DNA from: an uncultured Sphingobacteriales bacterium
Lineage (GTDB): Bacteria > Bacteroidota > Bacteroidia > Chitinophagales > Chitinophagaceae
Length of the DNA: 64,000 nucleotides
Direction: 5' to 3'
NCBI GenBank assembly: GCA_937871285.1
Contig: CALMQS010000123.1
Location: 1 to 64,000 of the forward strand
Positions 35,749 to 46,500 of the stretch are shown piece by piece (the first letter of the stretch is position 1; each line of letters starts with the position of its first letter). Both the position numbers and the translations under genes were made by a program. Under the pieces are notes generated by a model. The model saw only the letters and a program-made list of their open reading frames with translations, searched no databases and was not told where the DNA came from.

Positions 35749-36678
35749 TCATTTATTTGCAATCCGAAAATCCCGTGGCGTTATTTTAGTACGTTTGCGG
35801 AATGCCGTTATGAAACTGGTTAACCTGCTATAACCGGTAAGTCGGGCAATTTCCTTTTCAGGCATATTGGTTGTAATGAGCAATTGTTTTGCTCTTTCCA
35901 GGCGGGTGTCCAGGAGCTTCTCAAATAAACCAGTTCCAATGATTTGCCTGAAACCCTTTTTCAACTTAAACTCATTGATCCCAAACTGCCTGGAAATCTC
36001 AGGGATGGAAAAATGCTCGGTATAGTTATTAGTAATCATGCTGTTGATAGCGTATATATTATCAAGGTCCTCACTGCTGAAAGTGGGTGGTGGATTGTTT
36101 TTTTCGTAAGCCAGGGCCATAAACAGCAATTCCCTTACTTTATTCTCATAAAAAAAGCGCAACAATTCCGGTTGATAATCAGCGGTAAACATGTCATAAA
36201 CAATGTCCGACATTTGAGGCGTAAAGGCGCGTGGTTTCTCTTTAAGCTTTAGTGTTGCAGGCTCAATACCAAGTGCTGAAAGTAATTCGGTAGCGTAATA
36301 GGTACAGAACATGCGATATTCTTTTCCTTTCTCCAGAAACAACTGAACAGTTTGGTCATTACTTCCCAATAAAATAAACTGGCCCGGTTTGACAGTAGTT
36401 GTTATATCGTCTTTAAATCTAAACGCCTCTTTCATCGCCCCAATTAGCCGGATCCCTCCGGCAGGCTCCCGGGAGTATATTTCATGGTCGGTGTATGACC
36501 GGGCAAGCGCATAATGAACCGTGCAGAAAGCGGTCTCATATTCCTGTAAAAATAGCGAACCCAACACGCTATGGTGTGACCGCAGGCTGCCGCCTTTAAG
36601 CTGTGCATCCAGGTTCCTGCCGGTAGCAGGCGTAAGTGCTAATGGAATATTTTCATCCCTGAACAATTCTATATGCAT
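35749..36678 (-). CDS. AraC-family transcriptional regulator
   Basis: From the ATG at 36678 this is 309 residues. A PchR-like N-terminal sensor region is followed by two helix-turn-helix motifs in the last 100 residues (TEHFSIPEISRQFGINEFKLKKGFRQI; then MPEKEIARLTGYSRLTSFITAFRKRTKITPRDF). It is next to the MauE-like gene on the same strand and probably controls it and DUF6520. The ligand is unknown. Confidence 0.82.
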   Translation of the reverse strand: MHIELFRDENIPLALTPATGRNLDAQLKGGSLRSHHSVLGSLFLQEYETAFCTVHYALARSYTDHEIYSREPAGGIRLIGAMKEAFRFKDDITTTVKPGQFILLGSNDQTVQLFLEKGKEYRMFCTYYATELLSALGIEPATLKLKEKPRAFTPQMSDIVYDMFTADYQPELLRFFYENKVRELLFMALAYEKNNPPPTFSSEDLDNIYAINSMITNNYTEHFSIPEISRQFGINEFKLKKGFRQIIGTGLFEKLLDTRLERAKQLLITTNMPEKEIARLTGYSRLTSFITAFRKRTKITPRDFRIANK

Positions 36679-36803
36679 AATATTCGGAACGCTGATGAAT
36701 AAATTCAATCAAAAGAGTGCAGGCGCCCTAATGCCGTTTAAACAATATAGGCATAAAAAAAGTAGTGACATGCTTTTATTCTTATCATATATCATTTAAG
36801 CCT

Positions 36804-36924
36804 GCCTTAACGGCGCTTTAAGGCTGGGTCGCTCCCGGTTGCGAAACAAAAAGTCCGAGTCTCAATAGTCTTCTGTAAATAAAATTGAGCCATTTGTATT
36901 ATTTTAAGGTTTATTAATCCTTAA
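36804..36924. repeat. Four TTAAGG/CCTTAA half-sites upstream of rteC
   Basis: GCCTTAA-CGGCGCT-TTAAGGC (36804-36824) is a perfect 7-bp inverted repeat, and TTAAGG (36904-36909) with CCTTAA (36919-36924) is a second one using the same hexamer, ending 8 bases before the rteC start. This looks like a tandem operator that would control rteC. Nothing else is seen in 36709-36932. Confidence 0.45.
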
Positions 36925-36932
36925 CCTACTAT

Positions 36933-37778
36933 ATGCTACCCTACACCACTAAACTTTATGACAGGCTCGCATACCTGTTAAATGAAATTCATAATGATTC
37001 ATCTAATCCCATTCAGCAAGCCGGACGCAGTATCAGGGTATGCGAGCAGCATATCGGTGAACTTAAATTATATATAAAACAGGTGCATTTCAAAGACTCG
37101 TCCGAAGAAATTCAGTTTTTCAAAGAGATACAACCGAAGTTCTATTGCCAGTATATTTATCATGTCAAGATTTTCAGCATAGAAGCCAACCGCCCTATTG
37201 GAAGTGATAAAGTCCAGCGAAAATATCTGTTGCATTACATGCAGCGTATACAATTCTTTTTTGATAACAATCTTGAATTTTACCAATATTTCAGAACAGG
37301 AGCCACACATTTCGATGACGTTTATTTTACCAGGGGAAGCCGCGCTGCTCCAATAATTCCAGATGCATTGAGTCTGTTTTTTGACAATGATTTCTGTACT
37401 GTTCATAGTTACAAAGCGGCCAAACTGTTTGCCAATGAATTATTGATGGATTATCTAAATACCGCCCTACTGCAATTAAATAACATGGCTCAGGAGCCTA
37501 TAAGCGCTGCTGTATTACCGGTTACGCTCAAATGGAGCGCCTCTAAGGTTTCGCTTATTGAATTGATATACGCTTTACAGAGTACCGGAGCCTTTAAAAA
37601 TGGATTGGCGGATGTAAAACAAATCGTATCCCTATTTGAAATGGTATTTGATATCAGTCTTGGCAATGTGTACAATGTTTTCCAGGAAATGCGGATGCGC
37701 AAAAAAAACAGGACGTGTTTTATTGACCTTTTACGCCAGAAATTAATTGAGCGGATGGATGAGGCGGACGATAGGTGA
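36933..37778 (+). CDS. rteC: RteC-family regulator of conjugative-transposon excision
   Basis: A 281-residue protein with the RteC pattern: an N-terminal helical region with QFFKEIQPKFYCQYIYHVKIF, a middle YLLHYMQRIQFFFDNN and FYQYFRTG, and a winged-helix-like C-terminal half (LKWSASKVSLIELIYALQSTGAF, then RMRKKNRTCFIDLLRQKL). In CTnDOT-type elements RteC activates excision genes. It is the first backbone gene of the element here. Length is normal (about 230-290). Confidence 0.85.
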   Translation: MLPYTTKLYDRLAYLLNEIHNDSSNPIQQAGRSIRVCEQHIGELKLYIKQVHFKDSSEEIQFFKEIQPKFYCQYIYHVKIFSIEANRPIGSDKVQRKYLLHYMQRIQFFFDNNLEFYQYFRTGATHFDDVYFTRGSRAAPIIPDALSLFFDNDFCTVHSYKAAKLFANELLMDYLNTALLQLNNMAQEPISAAVLPVTLKWSASKVSLIELIYALQSTGAFKNGLADVKQIVSLFEMVFDISLGNVYNVFQEMRMRKKNRTCFIDLLRQKLIERMDEADDR

Positions 37779-38192
37779 GCCATGCTTCGTTGGCAGAATA
37801 TAGTTCAGATACCCGACACCCCAGGCTGCTGGTATTTTTTAAATATGATTGTAAGTGTAAGTGAATGCTTGAAAAATAATTTCTCCCGACTCGGGAACAA
37901 CTATTGAAAAACCGCTTTTTTATGTATTCATATTTGCATAACAAATCAGAACAATGCTGAATAAGATTACCTGGAGCGATTATGTGGTTGTTGCCAAATC
38001 TCCTTTATGGAGAATTTCCATACTACTCCCTTTGTCCCCGTTCAGCCATTCAAATCCAGAGGGGTCCAAAAAGGTACAGCATAAAGTTGGACTTGACAGG
38101 ACGCTATCGGGATTGTTCTTTTGCTATCAGATACGGCCGCATTGCTGGTTACAGAGACCAGCATTTCAATGGCGGCTGCAAAAGCAAATCGT
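37779..38192 (+). other. Gap between rteC and the HTH gene, no supported gene
   Basis: This 414-base stretch has a frame at 37954 starting MLNKITWSDYVVV, which looks like the start of a small membrane protein, but it then continues in unrelated sequence. It may be a deletion remnant. A CCCGACTCGGG inverted repeat lies near 37890. Nothing else is supported. Confidence 0.3.
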
Positions 38193-38501
38193 ATGAATAT
38201 AGACCGGATGGAATTTGTTGCATGGATGGAGCGGATCATGGAGCGCTTCGATATTCTCAGTGAACATCTTATCACTGAACAAAAGAAGTTGCAGGTTGTT
38301 GATGGTGAAGAGCTGATGGATAACCAGGATTTGCTCCAGATGCTGAAGATCAGTAACCGCTCCCTTCAGCGCTATCGTTCATCAGGAAGGCTGCCCTACT
38401 ATAGTATTAGCGGTAAACTGTATTATAAACTATCGGATGTCCATCAATTTATCCGCGATAGTTTCAATAAACCTGTACAACCAGCCAAAGCCATAAAATG
38501 A
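38193..38501 (+). CDS. Helix-turn-helix (excisionase-like) DNA-binding protein
   Basis: The ATG at 38193 gives 102 residues beginning MNIDRMEFVAWMERIMERFD. The C-terminal part is a MerR-like winged helix of the excisionase type (LMDNQDLLQMLKISNRSLQRYRSSGRLPYYSISGKLYYKLSDVHQFI). Small proteins of this type follow rteC in Bacteroidota conjugative elements, where some act in excision. An earlier start at 38121 adds a weak leader. Confidence 0.75.
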   Translation: MNIDRMEFVAWMERIMERFDILSEHLITEQKKLQVVDGEELMDNQDLLQMLKISNRSLQRYRSSGRLPYYSISGKLYYKLSDVHQFIRDSFNKPVQPAKAIK

Positions 38502-38582
38502 CAAGGGATGCCAACAGGCGACAATTTCTTAAAATCTGTATGCATCCACTCTATTTTTAGCAAACAATAAAATATTATAACG

Positions 38583-40037
38583 ATGAACGAACAAAATGTA
38601 CAGCAGCAGTCATCACCTGATCAGTTAACAGATATACTTCTTGTTCTGGATAAAGAAAAAAAGAAAATCCAGGCCGTAAAAGGTATTGACAAAAACGGCG
38701 GGCTGGAAACAGTAGAACCCAACGGGAAAAACAATAGTGAGTTCATGCGGGTGGATAAGCATGGAGATATATTCTCCAACTTCTTTTCCAATTTTCTGCG
38801 ACAATTAAAGAACCCAACCCGGTTTTCATTTTTTAAAGTGCCTGCACCCATCGCCGTTGATACTGCCACAGAAATGCAAAAACATATTGATACTCCAACT
38901 AAAGAAGGTGAACAACTGCTGTCAAAATACGAAGTGAAAACAGAACTAAAGCAGGAGCAGTCACAGCAGAAAAATCATCAACAGGAAAATACAAACAACA
39001 TGGAAACAACAACACAAACAAAACCGCAGAACGGAGAGTACCGCTACACGCCGCAGCAGATAGATTGGGAAACGATGTCCAATCTTGGATTAAGTAAGGA
39101 AAGGCTCGAAAAAATGAACCTGCTCGATCCTTTGCTAAAAGGCTATAAAACCAATGAACTGGTACCTGTCAGCCTGAATCTTGGTACAGCTATTACCCGC
39201 ATGGATGCAAGGATTTCACTGCAACCCGGTGATAATGGTCAGGCGGTAGTAGCTATCCATGGAATAAGAAAAGAGCCACAACTGAAATTTCCATTTTTCG
39301 GACATGCGTTTACAAAGGAAGACAAAGACAACCTGCTCAAAACCGGTAATATGGGGCGGGTTGTTGATCTTACCAACCCCAAAACCGGGGAAATCATACC
39401 ATCTATCATCAGTGTTGACAGATTAACCAATGAACTGATTGCTTTGCGAACTGATAAGATGAAAGCCCCTGATGAAATTAAAGGTGTAAAACTGGATGAA
39501 CTGCAAAAGCAGGTCTTGCAGGAAGGTAAACCGCTCTATATTGAAGGTATGATCTCCAAAAAAGGAGACCTTTTTAATGCTACCGTACAGTACAATGCAG
39601 ACAAGCGTTATGTAGAGTTCCTGTTCAATAATAACCTGTCTGATAACGTACAGCAAAACCAGGGCAAGGATGCTCCGAGATTTATACGGGGTAAAGAGTT
39701 GGATGATAATCAATACCAGCGGTTTAAGGACGGACAGACTATTTACGTTCCTGATTTAAAAGATAAGGAAGGCAAAGAATACAAAGGTTACCTGACGTTC
39801 AACAAAGAGACAGCTAAAACCGAATTCTCTTTCAGCGACCCCAACAAGCTGCGTGAAAAAGTAAAACCGACGGAAGAACACAAAACCCAGACAGCCGTAA
39901 ACTCCGAAGGCAAAACCAACGAGGCTACTAAAAATATCAAAGAGCCGCTGAAGTCAGGGCAAAAAGAGCCGGATAGCAAAAAACAGCAGGAGAAACAAAC
40001 GCAGAAACCTGCCAAATCCAAAGGCAGAAAGATTTAG
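38583..40037 (+). CDS. DUF3945/DUF4099 conjugative-element protein
   Basis: A 484-residue soluble protein. Residues 10-120 (DILLVLDKEKKKIQAVKGID) and the Gln-rich spacer precede a DUF4099-like region (RYTPQQIDWETMSNLGLSKERLEKMNLLDPLLKGYKTNELVPVS). Two DUF3945-like repeats with RFIRGKELDDNQYQRFKDGQ and a Lys/Gln-rich tail close it. Such proteins are always found next to topB in these elements, with unknown function; nucleic-acid binding is a guess. It ends 18 bases before topB. Confidence 0.72.
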   Translation: MNEQNVQQQSSPDQLTDILLVLDKEKKKIQAVKGIDKNGGLETVEPNGKNNSEFMRVDKHGDIFSNFFSNFLRQLKNPTRFSFFKVPAPIAVDTATEMQKHIDTPTKEGEQLLSKYEVKTELKQEQSQQKNHQQENTNNMETTTQTKPQNGEYRYTPQQIDWETMSNLGLSKERLEKMNLLDPLLKGYKTNELVPVSLNLGTAITRMDARISLQPGDNGQAVVAIHGIRKEPQLKFPFFGHAFTKEDKDNLLKTGNMGRVVDLTNPKTGEIIPSIISVDRLTNELIALRTDKMKAPDEIKGVKLDELQKQVLQEGKPLYIEGMISKKGDLFNATVQYNADKRYVEFLFNNNLSDNVQQNQGKDAPRFIRGKELDDNQYQRFKDGQTIYVPDLKDKEGKEYKGYLTFNKETAKTEFSFSDPNKLREKVKPTEEHKTQTAVNSEGKTNEATKNIKEPLKSGQKEPDSKKQQEKQTQKPAKSKGRKI

Positions 40038-40055
40038 CAAATAATACGCTAAGAC

Positions 40056-42137
40056 ATGAAGGTAGTTATTGCAGAAAAGCCAGGTGTAGCCAGGGAGATA
40101 GCCGCCCTGCTGGGAGCCACCGAAAAAAAAGATGGGTTCCTGGCAGGTGGCGGCTATTATGTAACCTGGGCTTTTGGCCATTTAATAGTACCGGCAATGC
40201 CGGAAGATTATGGAATTACCGGATTTAGGAGAGAGAACTTGCCTATACTTCCCAATCCCTTTATACTTACAGTTCGCAAGATTAGAAACGGTAAGGGGTA
40301 TACGCCTGATAGCGGCGCATTAAAACAACTGAAAATTATTGAGCAGCTCATTAAAAAATGCGGCAGCATTATTGTTGCTACTGATGCCGGGCGGGAAGGT
40401 GAATTGATATTCCGATACATCTACGAATATCTAAAATGTAAAAAACCTTTTGAGCGTTTGTGGATCAGTTCACTAACGGAGAAGGCTATTAAACAAGGTT
40501 TTCAGAACCTAAAACCCGGAAGTGATTTTAACAGACTTTACCATGCAGCGCAATGCAGGAGCCGGGCTGACTGGTTAGTGGGCATCAACGCTTCGCAGGC
40601 GCTGACCATTGCTGGCGGTAGCGATACCTATTCCTTAGGAAGGGTGCAATCGCCCACACTTGCATTGATTTGTAAGCGCTACCTGGAAAACAAAAACTTC
40701 ACGGTTCAGCGCTACCATCAAATCGGGCTGGAACACCGAAAGGAGTTCATAGATTTTAAAAGCCTTTCCAAAAACAAGTGGGATGATAAAAACAAGGCGG
40801 AAGATGCCCTCAAAGCCATACAACGTGCCGGCATTGCAACCGTAGCAGATACGCAAACAAAAGTAGTTACGGAGCAAGCCCCCCTGCTATATGACCTGAC
40901 GGCATTACAAAAAGAAGCTAATCAGAAATTGGGTTTTTCTGCTGAGACTACCTTAAACATAGCTCAAAGCCTCTATGAACAGAAATTCATTACCTATCCG
41001 CGTACGGGCAGTAAGTATATAACCCAGGACATATGGGATGAAATTCCGGGCCTTGTTAGAGCGCTGGATGAAGTGGCAAAATTCAAAGCCGTTACCTCAA
41101 AACTGCAATGGGGCCGTTTTAATAAACGCATAGTGAACGATGTAAAAGTAACCGACCATCATGGGATACTCATAACAGGCATCATCCCTTCAGCAATAGG
41201 CGCCAATGAAAGACTTATTTATGAAATGATCGCCTGGCGTTTACTGGAAGCCATATCCCAGGCATGTTTGAAGGAAATTACTGATATAACCTTACAGGCC
41301 TCACACTATGATTTTATGTTGAAAGGCTACAAAGTGCTGGAACCTGGTTGGCGGGCGATCAAAGGTGATTTTTCTGATGACGAAACTGATGCAGCAGCGG
41401 AGCTACCAGAACTGAGTGTAGGGGATGAATTGAAAATAAAAAATGCTATGGTGCTTGAAAAGAAAACCAAACCGCCTGTACTCTATACCGAAGCCGGATT
41501 ACTATCGGCAATGGAAAATGCCGGAAAGGAAATTGAGAAAGAAGAGGAGCGAAAAGCATTGCAGGGTATTGGTATCGGAACGGCCGCTACAAGAGCCGCG
41601 ATTATTGAAACCCTGTTTAAGCGCGGCTATATACTACGGGAAAAGAAAGCGCTCATTCCTACTGAAAAAGGACTACAGGTATACCATTTAGTGAAGGACA
41701 AAAAGATCTCAGATATTGCCATGACTGCCGAATGGGAAATCGCCCTGCAGAAGATTGAGAATAACGAATTGGATGCGGATTCCTTTCAAAAGGAAATGGA
41801 AGTCTATGCGACCAGCATTACCCATGAACTTTTAAATACTACTGAAAATATGGAGCAGCTACCGGTATTATCATGCCCCAAATGCAAAAAGCAGCAAGTA
41901 GTTATCAGGGATAAAATTGTAAAATGCCCGGATGAGGATTGCAACTGGAGGCAGTTTCGCAGTGTATGCGGGATTCAGATCAGCGTGGAAGACATCGAAA
42001 GACTTGTCAGCAAAGGGAGAACATCACTTTTGAAAGGAATGAAAAGCAAGGCTGGGAAAACATTTGATGCATACATCGTGATGAACGGGGAATGCGCAAC
42101 CCATTTTGAATTTGAAGATGGCAAATCAAAAAGATAA
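40056..42137 (+). CDS. topB: DNA topoisomerase III (type IA)
   Basis: A 693-residue type IA topoisomerase with an N-terminal TOPRIM domain (MKVVIAEKPGVAREIAALLG; ATDAGREGELIFRYI), the active-site Tyr in ITYPRTGSKYI, and SLGRVQSPTLALI. A C-terminal zinc-ribbon-like segment (LSCPKCKKQQVVIRDKIVKCPDEDC) is present. It relaxes or decatenates DNA, probably during transfer or replication of the element. The stop overlaps the ORF6N gene start by one base (TAATG). Confidence 0.92.
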   Translation: MKVVIAEKPGVAREIAALLGATEKKDGFLAGGGYYVTWAFGHLIVPAMPEDYGITGFRRENLPILPNPFILTVRKIRNGKGYTPDSGALKQLKIIEQLIKKCGSIIVATDAGREGELIFRYIYEYLKCKKPFERLWISSLTEKAIKQGFQNLKPGSDFNRLYHAAQCRSRADWLVGINASQALTIAGGSDTYSLGRVQSPTLALICKRYLENKNFTVQRYHQIGLEHRKEFIDFKSLSKNKWDDKNKAEDALKAIQRAGIATVADTQTKVVTEQAPLLYDLTALQKEANQKLGFSAETTLNIAQSLYEQKFITYPRTGSKYITQDIWDEIPGLVRALDEVAKFKAVTSKLQWGRFNKRIVNDVKVTDHHGILITGIIPSAIGANERLIYEMIAWRLLEAISQACLKEITDITLQASHYDFMLKGYKVLEPGWRAIKGDFSDDETDAAAELPELSVGDELKIKNAMVLEKKTKPPVLYTEAGLLSAMENAGKEIEKEEERKALQGIGIGTAATRAAIIETLFKRGYILREKKALIPTEKGLQVYHLVKDKKISDIAMTAEWEIALQKIENNELDADSFQKEMEVYATSITHELLNTTENMEQLPVLSCPKCKKQQVVIRDKIVKCPDEDCNWRQFRSVCGIQISVEDIERLVSKGRTSLLKGMKSKAGKTFDAYIVMNGECATHFEFEDGKSKR

Positions 42138-43015
42138 TGAGCAATATCTTCATATCCCAGAAAGAAATAGCGCCGCTTATTCACACGATCAGGGATAAGC
42201 AGGTTATAGTTGATAATGATTTGGCAACACTGTACCAGGTAGAAACAAAAATGCTGAACAGGGCGGTAAAAAGAAACGAAGACCGTTTTCCTGCTACCTT
42301 TTGCTTTCTGCTTACCGAAGATGAGGCTGAACGTTTGAGGTTCCAATTTGGCACCTCAAACATTGGAAGAGGCGGAAGGCGATATTTGCCCTATGCATTT
42401 ACAGAACAAGGTGTGGCAATGATGTCTGCCGTGTTGCGTAGCGATGTTGCCGTAAAGATTAGCGTCGAAATAATGAACGCATTTGTGGAAATGCGGAAAA
42501 TGTTGATAAGTAATGCGGCGCTGTTTTCAAGGATGGATAAAATCGAGATCAAACAATCAGAAGCAGACCTCAAATTTGAAGAGTTGTTTAAGGCATTAGA
42601 CAGCGGCAAACTGCAAAGTGATAAGGGGGTATTCTACGACGGTCAGATATTTGATGCTTACAGTTTTGTGGCTGATATTATCCGTTCGGCCAAAAGGTCC
42701 ATTATACTTATTGACAACTATGTGGATGACACAGTGCTCACCCTTCTTGGAAAGCGTGGCGCCGGGGTATCAGCCACCATTTACACCAAAAATTTTGACA
42801 GTCACTTGCAATTGGATTTACAACGCTACAACAGCCAGTACCCCAATATCAAAATCCAGCGATTCTCTAACGCCCACGATAGGTTTATACTGCTTGACGG
42901 GATGGAGCTTTATCATATCGGTGCGTCGCTAAAAGATCTGGGTAAAAAATGGTTTGCATTTTCCAAAATAGACCGGGAGGTAAGCAAGATGCTTGGTTTT
43001 TTAAACGACACTTAA
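42137..43015 (+). CDS. ORF6N-domain protein with PLD-like C-terminal region
   Basis: The 292-residue product has an N-terminal ORF6N (KilA-N-like DNA-binding) domain (VIVDNDLATLYQVETKMLNRAVKRNEDRFP; LPYAFTEQGVAMMSAVLRS). After a coiled coil the C-terminal half (RSAKRSIILIDNYVDDTVL, then NAHDRFILLDGMELYHIGASLKDLGKKW) resembles the HxK/D region of phospholipase-D-type nucleases; the second motif has HDRF in place of HxK. It is coupled to topB. A role in DNA maintenance or as a repressor is inferred. Confidence 0.75.
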   Translation: MSNIFISQKEIAPLIHTIRDKQVIVDNDLATLYQVETKMLNRAVKRNEDRFPATFCFLLTEDEAERLRFQFGTSNIGRGGRRYLPYAFTEQGVAMMSAVLRSDVAVKISVEIMNAFVEMRKMLISNAALFSRMDKIEIKQSEADLKFEELFKALDSGKLQSDKGVFYDGQIFDAYSFVADIIRSAKRSIILIDNYVDDTVLTLLGKRGAGVSATIYTKNFDSHLQLDLQRYNSQYPNIKIQRFSNAHDRFILLDGMELYHIGASLKDLGKKWFAFSKIDREVSKMLGFLNDT

Positions 43016-43079
43016 TTAACGCTTAGCTATTATTTATCAAAGGTGCATCTTCAAACAATTAAAGACTAAATAAAACTAT

Positions 43080-43511
43080 ATGGAACAGCAAAATGAACTT
43101 TCCTATTTCTCATTAAGACTACAGGAATTACTAAATACAAGCTTCCCGGAACTGGCACATGATAATGTCTTCATCCAGCAACGCTCCCAATACGCCGCCG
43201 AAACTTACGAGAGTGCATTTAAAACAGGGAACAGCATAGGGCAATGCCAGGCCATTGCCGACAGTGTACTGTTTGACGGGTTGTATTTCTCAAAGTTTGA
43301 TACCGTAATGCAGGTGGTAAGCAACGAGTTCGACACCATTATGATGGATGAGGAGTTACGTCCGTTCGCCATGAAAATGCTACCGGTTTGTGAATCGGTA
43401 TTTGCAAAGTATGAACTCACCGGTGACTTCGCATACAGTACAGATTTTGACCTGCTCTACACTGAATTAACCGGAACCATAGCAACCTGGATTGAGGAAC
43501 ATGGGCTTTAG
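43080..43511 (+). CDS. DUF1896 conjugative-element protein
   Basis: A 143-residue soluble helical protein starting MEQQNELSYFSLRLQELLNTSFPEL, with RSQYAAETYESAFKTGNSIGQC and CESVFAKYELTGDFAYSTDFD. The pattern and its position before the large helicase gene match DUF1896, an uncharacterised family restricted to Bacteroidetes integrative elements. Its last 11 bases overlap the helicase gene in another frame, so the two are coupled. Confidence 0.75.
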   Translation: MEQQNELSYFSLRLQELLNTSFPELAHDNVFIQQRSQYAAETYESAFKTGNSIGQCQAIADSVLFDGLYFSKFDTVMQVVSNEFDTIMMDEELRPFAMKMLPVCESVFAKYELTGDFAYSTDFDLLYTELTGTIATWIEEHGL

Positions 43512-46500
43512 TAAACAGCAGCATCTCCAATGCAATATTGATGCCCTTAGTATTGCTTTTAAACTTGAAAAAGAAAAGCGTAATGCTACTGCCAGCGAGC
43601 GCCTGCTGCTGATGCAATACAGTGGTTTTGGCGGCTTAAAATTCGTTTTAAACCCTGCCGATAATCCTATTGACATCAACGAATGGAGAAAGACAGATCA
43701 CCCGCTGTTTGCAAAAACGCAGGAACTCCTGCAATTATTAAGGGAAAATTCCACTGATGAAAAGCAGTACCGCAGCTATGTAGATAGTATGCGCGGTTCT
43801 GTGCTAACAGCTTTTTATACGCCGCCGCCTGTCATCAATGCCATTGCAGCGGCACTAAAAGAAAAAAGCATAGCAATAGACCGGATGCTGGAACCATCGG
43901 CAGGCTCGGGTGCTTTTATTGAATCTTTTAAAAAAACCTTTGGTGCTACCAGTGAGATTTCAGCGTATGAAAAAGATTTGCTTACAGCCAAGATATTAAA
44001 ACACATTTATCCGGATGTCAATACCCGCGTAAGTGGATTTGAAGAAATCCCGGAAAATGAAAAGAACAGCTATGATCTGGTAACAAGTAATATTCCGTTC
44101 GGGGATACTTCGGTATTTGATCTTTCTTATTGCCGTGGTAAATATCCAGCCAGGGTACAGGCGGCAAGAAGCATACACAATTATTTTTTCCTGAAGGGAA
44201 CCGATATGCTCCGCGATGGTGGCTTGCTTGCTTTTATTACTTCGCAAGCTGTGCTCAACAGCGCAAGGAACGAGCCCATCCGAAAGGCATTGATGCATGA
44301 CAATAACTTAGTTTCTGCCATCCGGTTGCCTAACAATCTTTTCACAGATCATGCCGGTACGCAGGTTGGTAGTGACTTAATCATACTTCAAAAGAACAGC
44401 CAAAAGCAGGGTCTTTCAGAGATTGAACAGCGATTTTGTAAGACCCATACCACTGCGGACGATGCTACCAATAGTATGCTGTTTGAAAACCTGAACCGGG
44501 TGGTTCATACTTCCTTATACAAGGACACTGATCTGTACGGACGACCCGCCTGGATTTATGAACACGGTGAAGGCGTTGAAGGGATAGCAAGGGACATGAA
44601 AAAAATGCTGTTATCAGACCTGACTGAACGCTTAGACCTCGGATTGTACAGGGGATTGAAAAGGGTTGAACCTTTAAATCAAATATCCGCTGAATCAAAG
44701 CCCGAACGCCCCCACGAGGAACAAATAACTATTCAGCAGCAGATTGGTCATGCGTCTGTTCAAAATACCAATAGTAGATCTACAGGGCATGTGCAGTTAA
44801 GCCTGTTTGATTTGTTGGCAAGCCCGCAGCAGACCGTTGCAACAAGCGCCACCTCCACTGCCGTCAAACAATCCCCTGTTAAAAAAAAGACCATTGCAAG
44901 AGCACAATCCAATTTATTCAGCGCTGTAAATCAACAACCACATCCACTTCCTGTCAATGGCAAACCGTTGAATGGAGAAGGCAAACCTTTTAATGGTAAT
45001 AAACCACAGGGCGTAGCAGGTGACCTGTTTTCCGGGCTGAATGGAAATGGGAGCAGTGTATCGGTTTCACAACCCGTAGTCTTACCGGAGCCTTCCCTTT
45101 ACAGCGGAAACTTTTGCTCTTATTATAGTGATGATTGTCTTGTAACGGATAATGGTTTTGTGGGTTACCTGCGTAAAGTGGACAGTGAAAAGCAACAGGC
45201 TATGTTTCATCCCTTGCAGTTGAGTGGTTCACAAAAAGTCAGAGCGGAAGCCTATATCGCTGTGCGTGATAGCTACCTTGATCTTTACCACAAAGAAGCA
45301 GTACTACAAAGTGAACATAATGAAGAACGGGCAACACTTAACAGGCTGTATGACGGCTTTGTAAAACGGTATGGCAACCTGAACAGCGCTGACAATATAA
45401 AGCTGATAAAAACAGATAGCGTCGGAAATGAGATACCCTACATGGAACGCGTGGTGGGCGGTGTTGTACATAAGGCAGATATCTTCCATCGCCCGGTAAG
45501 TTTTTCTACAAACACAATAGCTGCCGGTAATCCTGATGAAGCATTAGCGGCGTCCCTTAATAAATCAGGTAAAGTTGATTTGGATTTTATGTCCGGGATC
45601 AGTGGAATGACTACAGAGGAGCTGAAGACTGCTTTACATGGCCGGATTTATTACAATCCACTTGACAGGGAATATGAAATTTCAGAGCGATGGATTTGCG
45701 GAGATGTGGTGGAGAAAGCAGCGGATGTACAAAACTATGTAAATGAAAACCCCGGTGATAAAGAAGTAGTTGAAAGTTTGAAGGCATTAACACAAGCACG
45801 TCCAACAAGAATTGAATTTGAAGAACTTGATTTTAACCTGGGTGAACGATGGATACCACAAGGTATTTACAACCGGTTTGCCTCATCTTTGTTCGATACA
45901 GAGGTGAGGATTCACTACAGTGAAAACACGGATGATTTTTCCATCCATTGCGATAAAAAGAATGTACATATATGGGACAAGTATGCTGTAAAATCTGAAA
46001 GCCGCACCTATGATGGTATTGCCCTGTTAAAACATGCGTTGGTAAACACTACGCCCGATATCACCAAAAAGGTTATGGTGGGCAACCAGGAAATGAAGGT
46101 GCGGGATATGGAAGCCATACAGATGGCCGGCACTAAAATTGATCAGATACGTACTGCTTTTACCGAATGGCTGCACGCCCAGAATGATGAGTTTAAAAAA
46201 AGACTTACCGATAAATACAACGATACGTTTAACTGCTTTGTTCGTCCGCAGTACAATGGAAGCCACCAGGAGTTTCCCGAACTGAACAGGAAAGGCCTGG
46301 GCATTGACGACCTGTATTCGAGTCAAAAGGATACGGTATGGATGATCAAGCTGAACAACGGCGCTATCTGTGATCACGAAGTAGGAGCCGGAAAAACATT
46401 AGTGATGTGTACGGCAGCACAGGAAATGAAGCGTTTGGGCTTAGCCCACAAACCGATGATCATTGGTTTGAAAAGTAACGTCCACGAAATTGCCGAGGCT

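Noticed and set aside
37954..38196. 80-codon frame starting MLNKITWSDYVVV
   Set aside because: Only the first dozen residues look like a protein start; the rest has unlikely composition and overlaps the start of the HTH gene.
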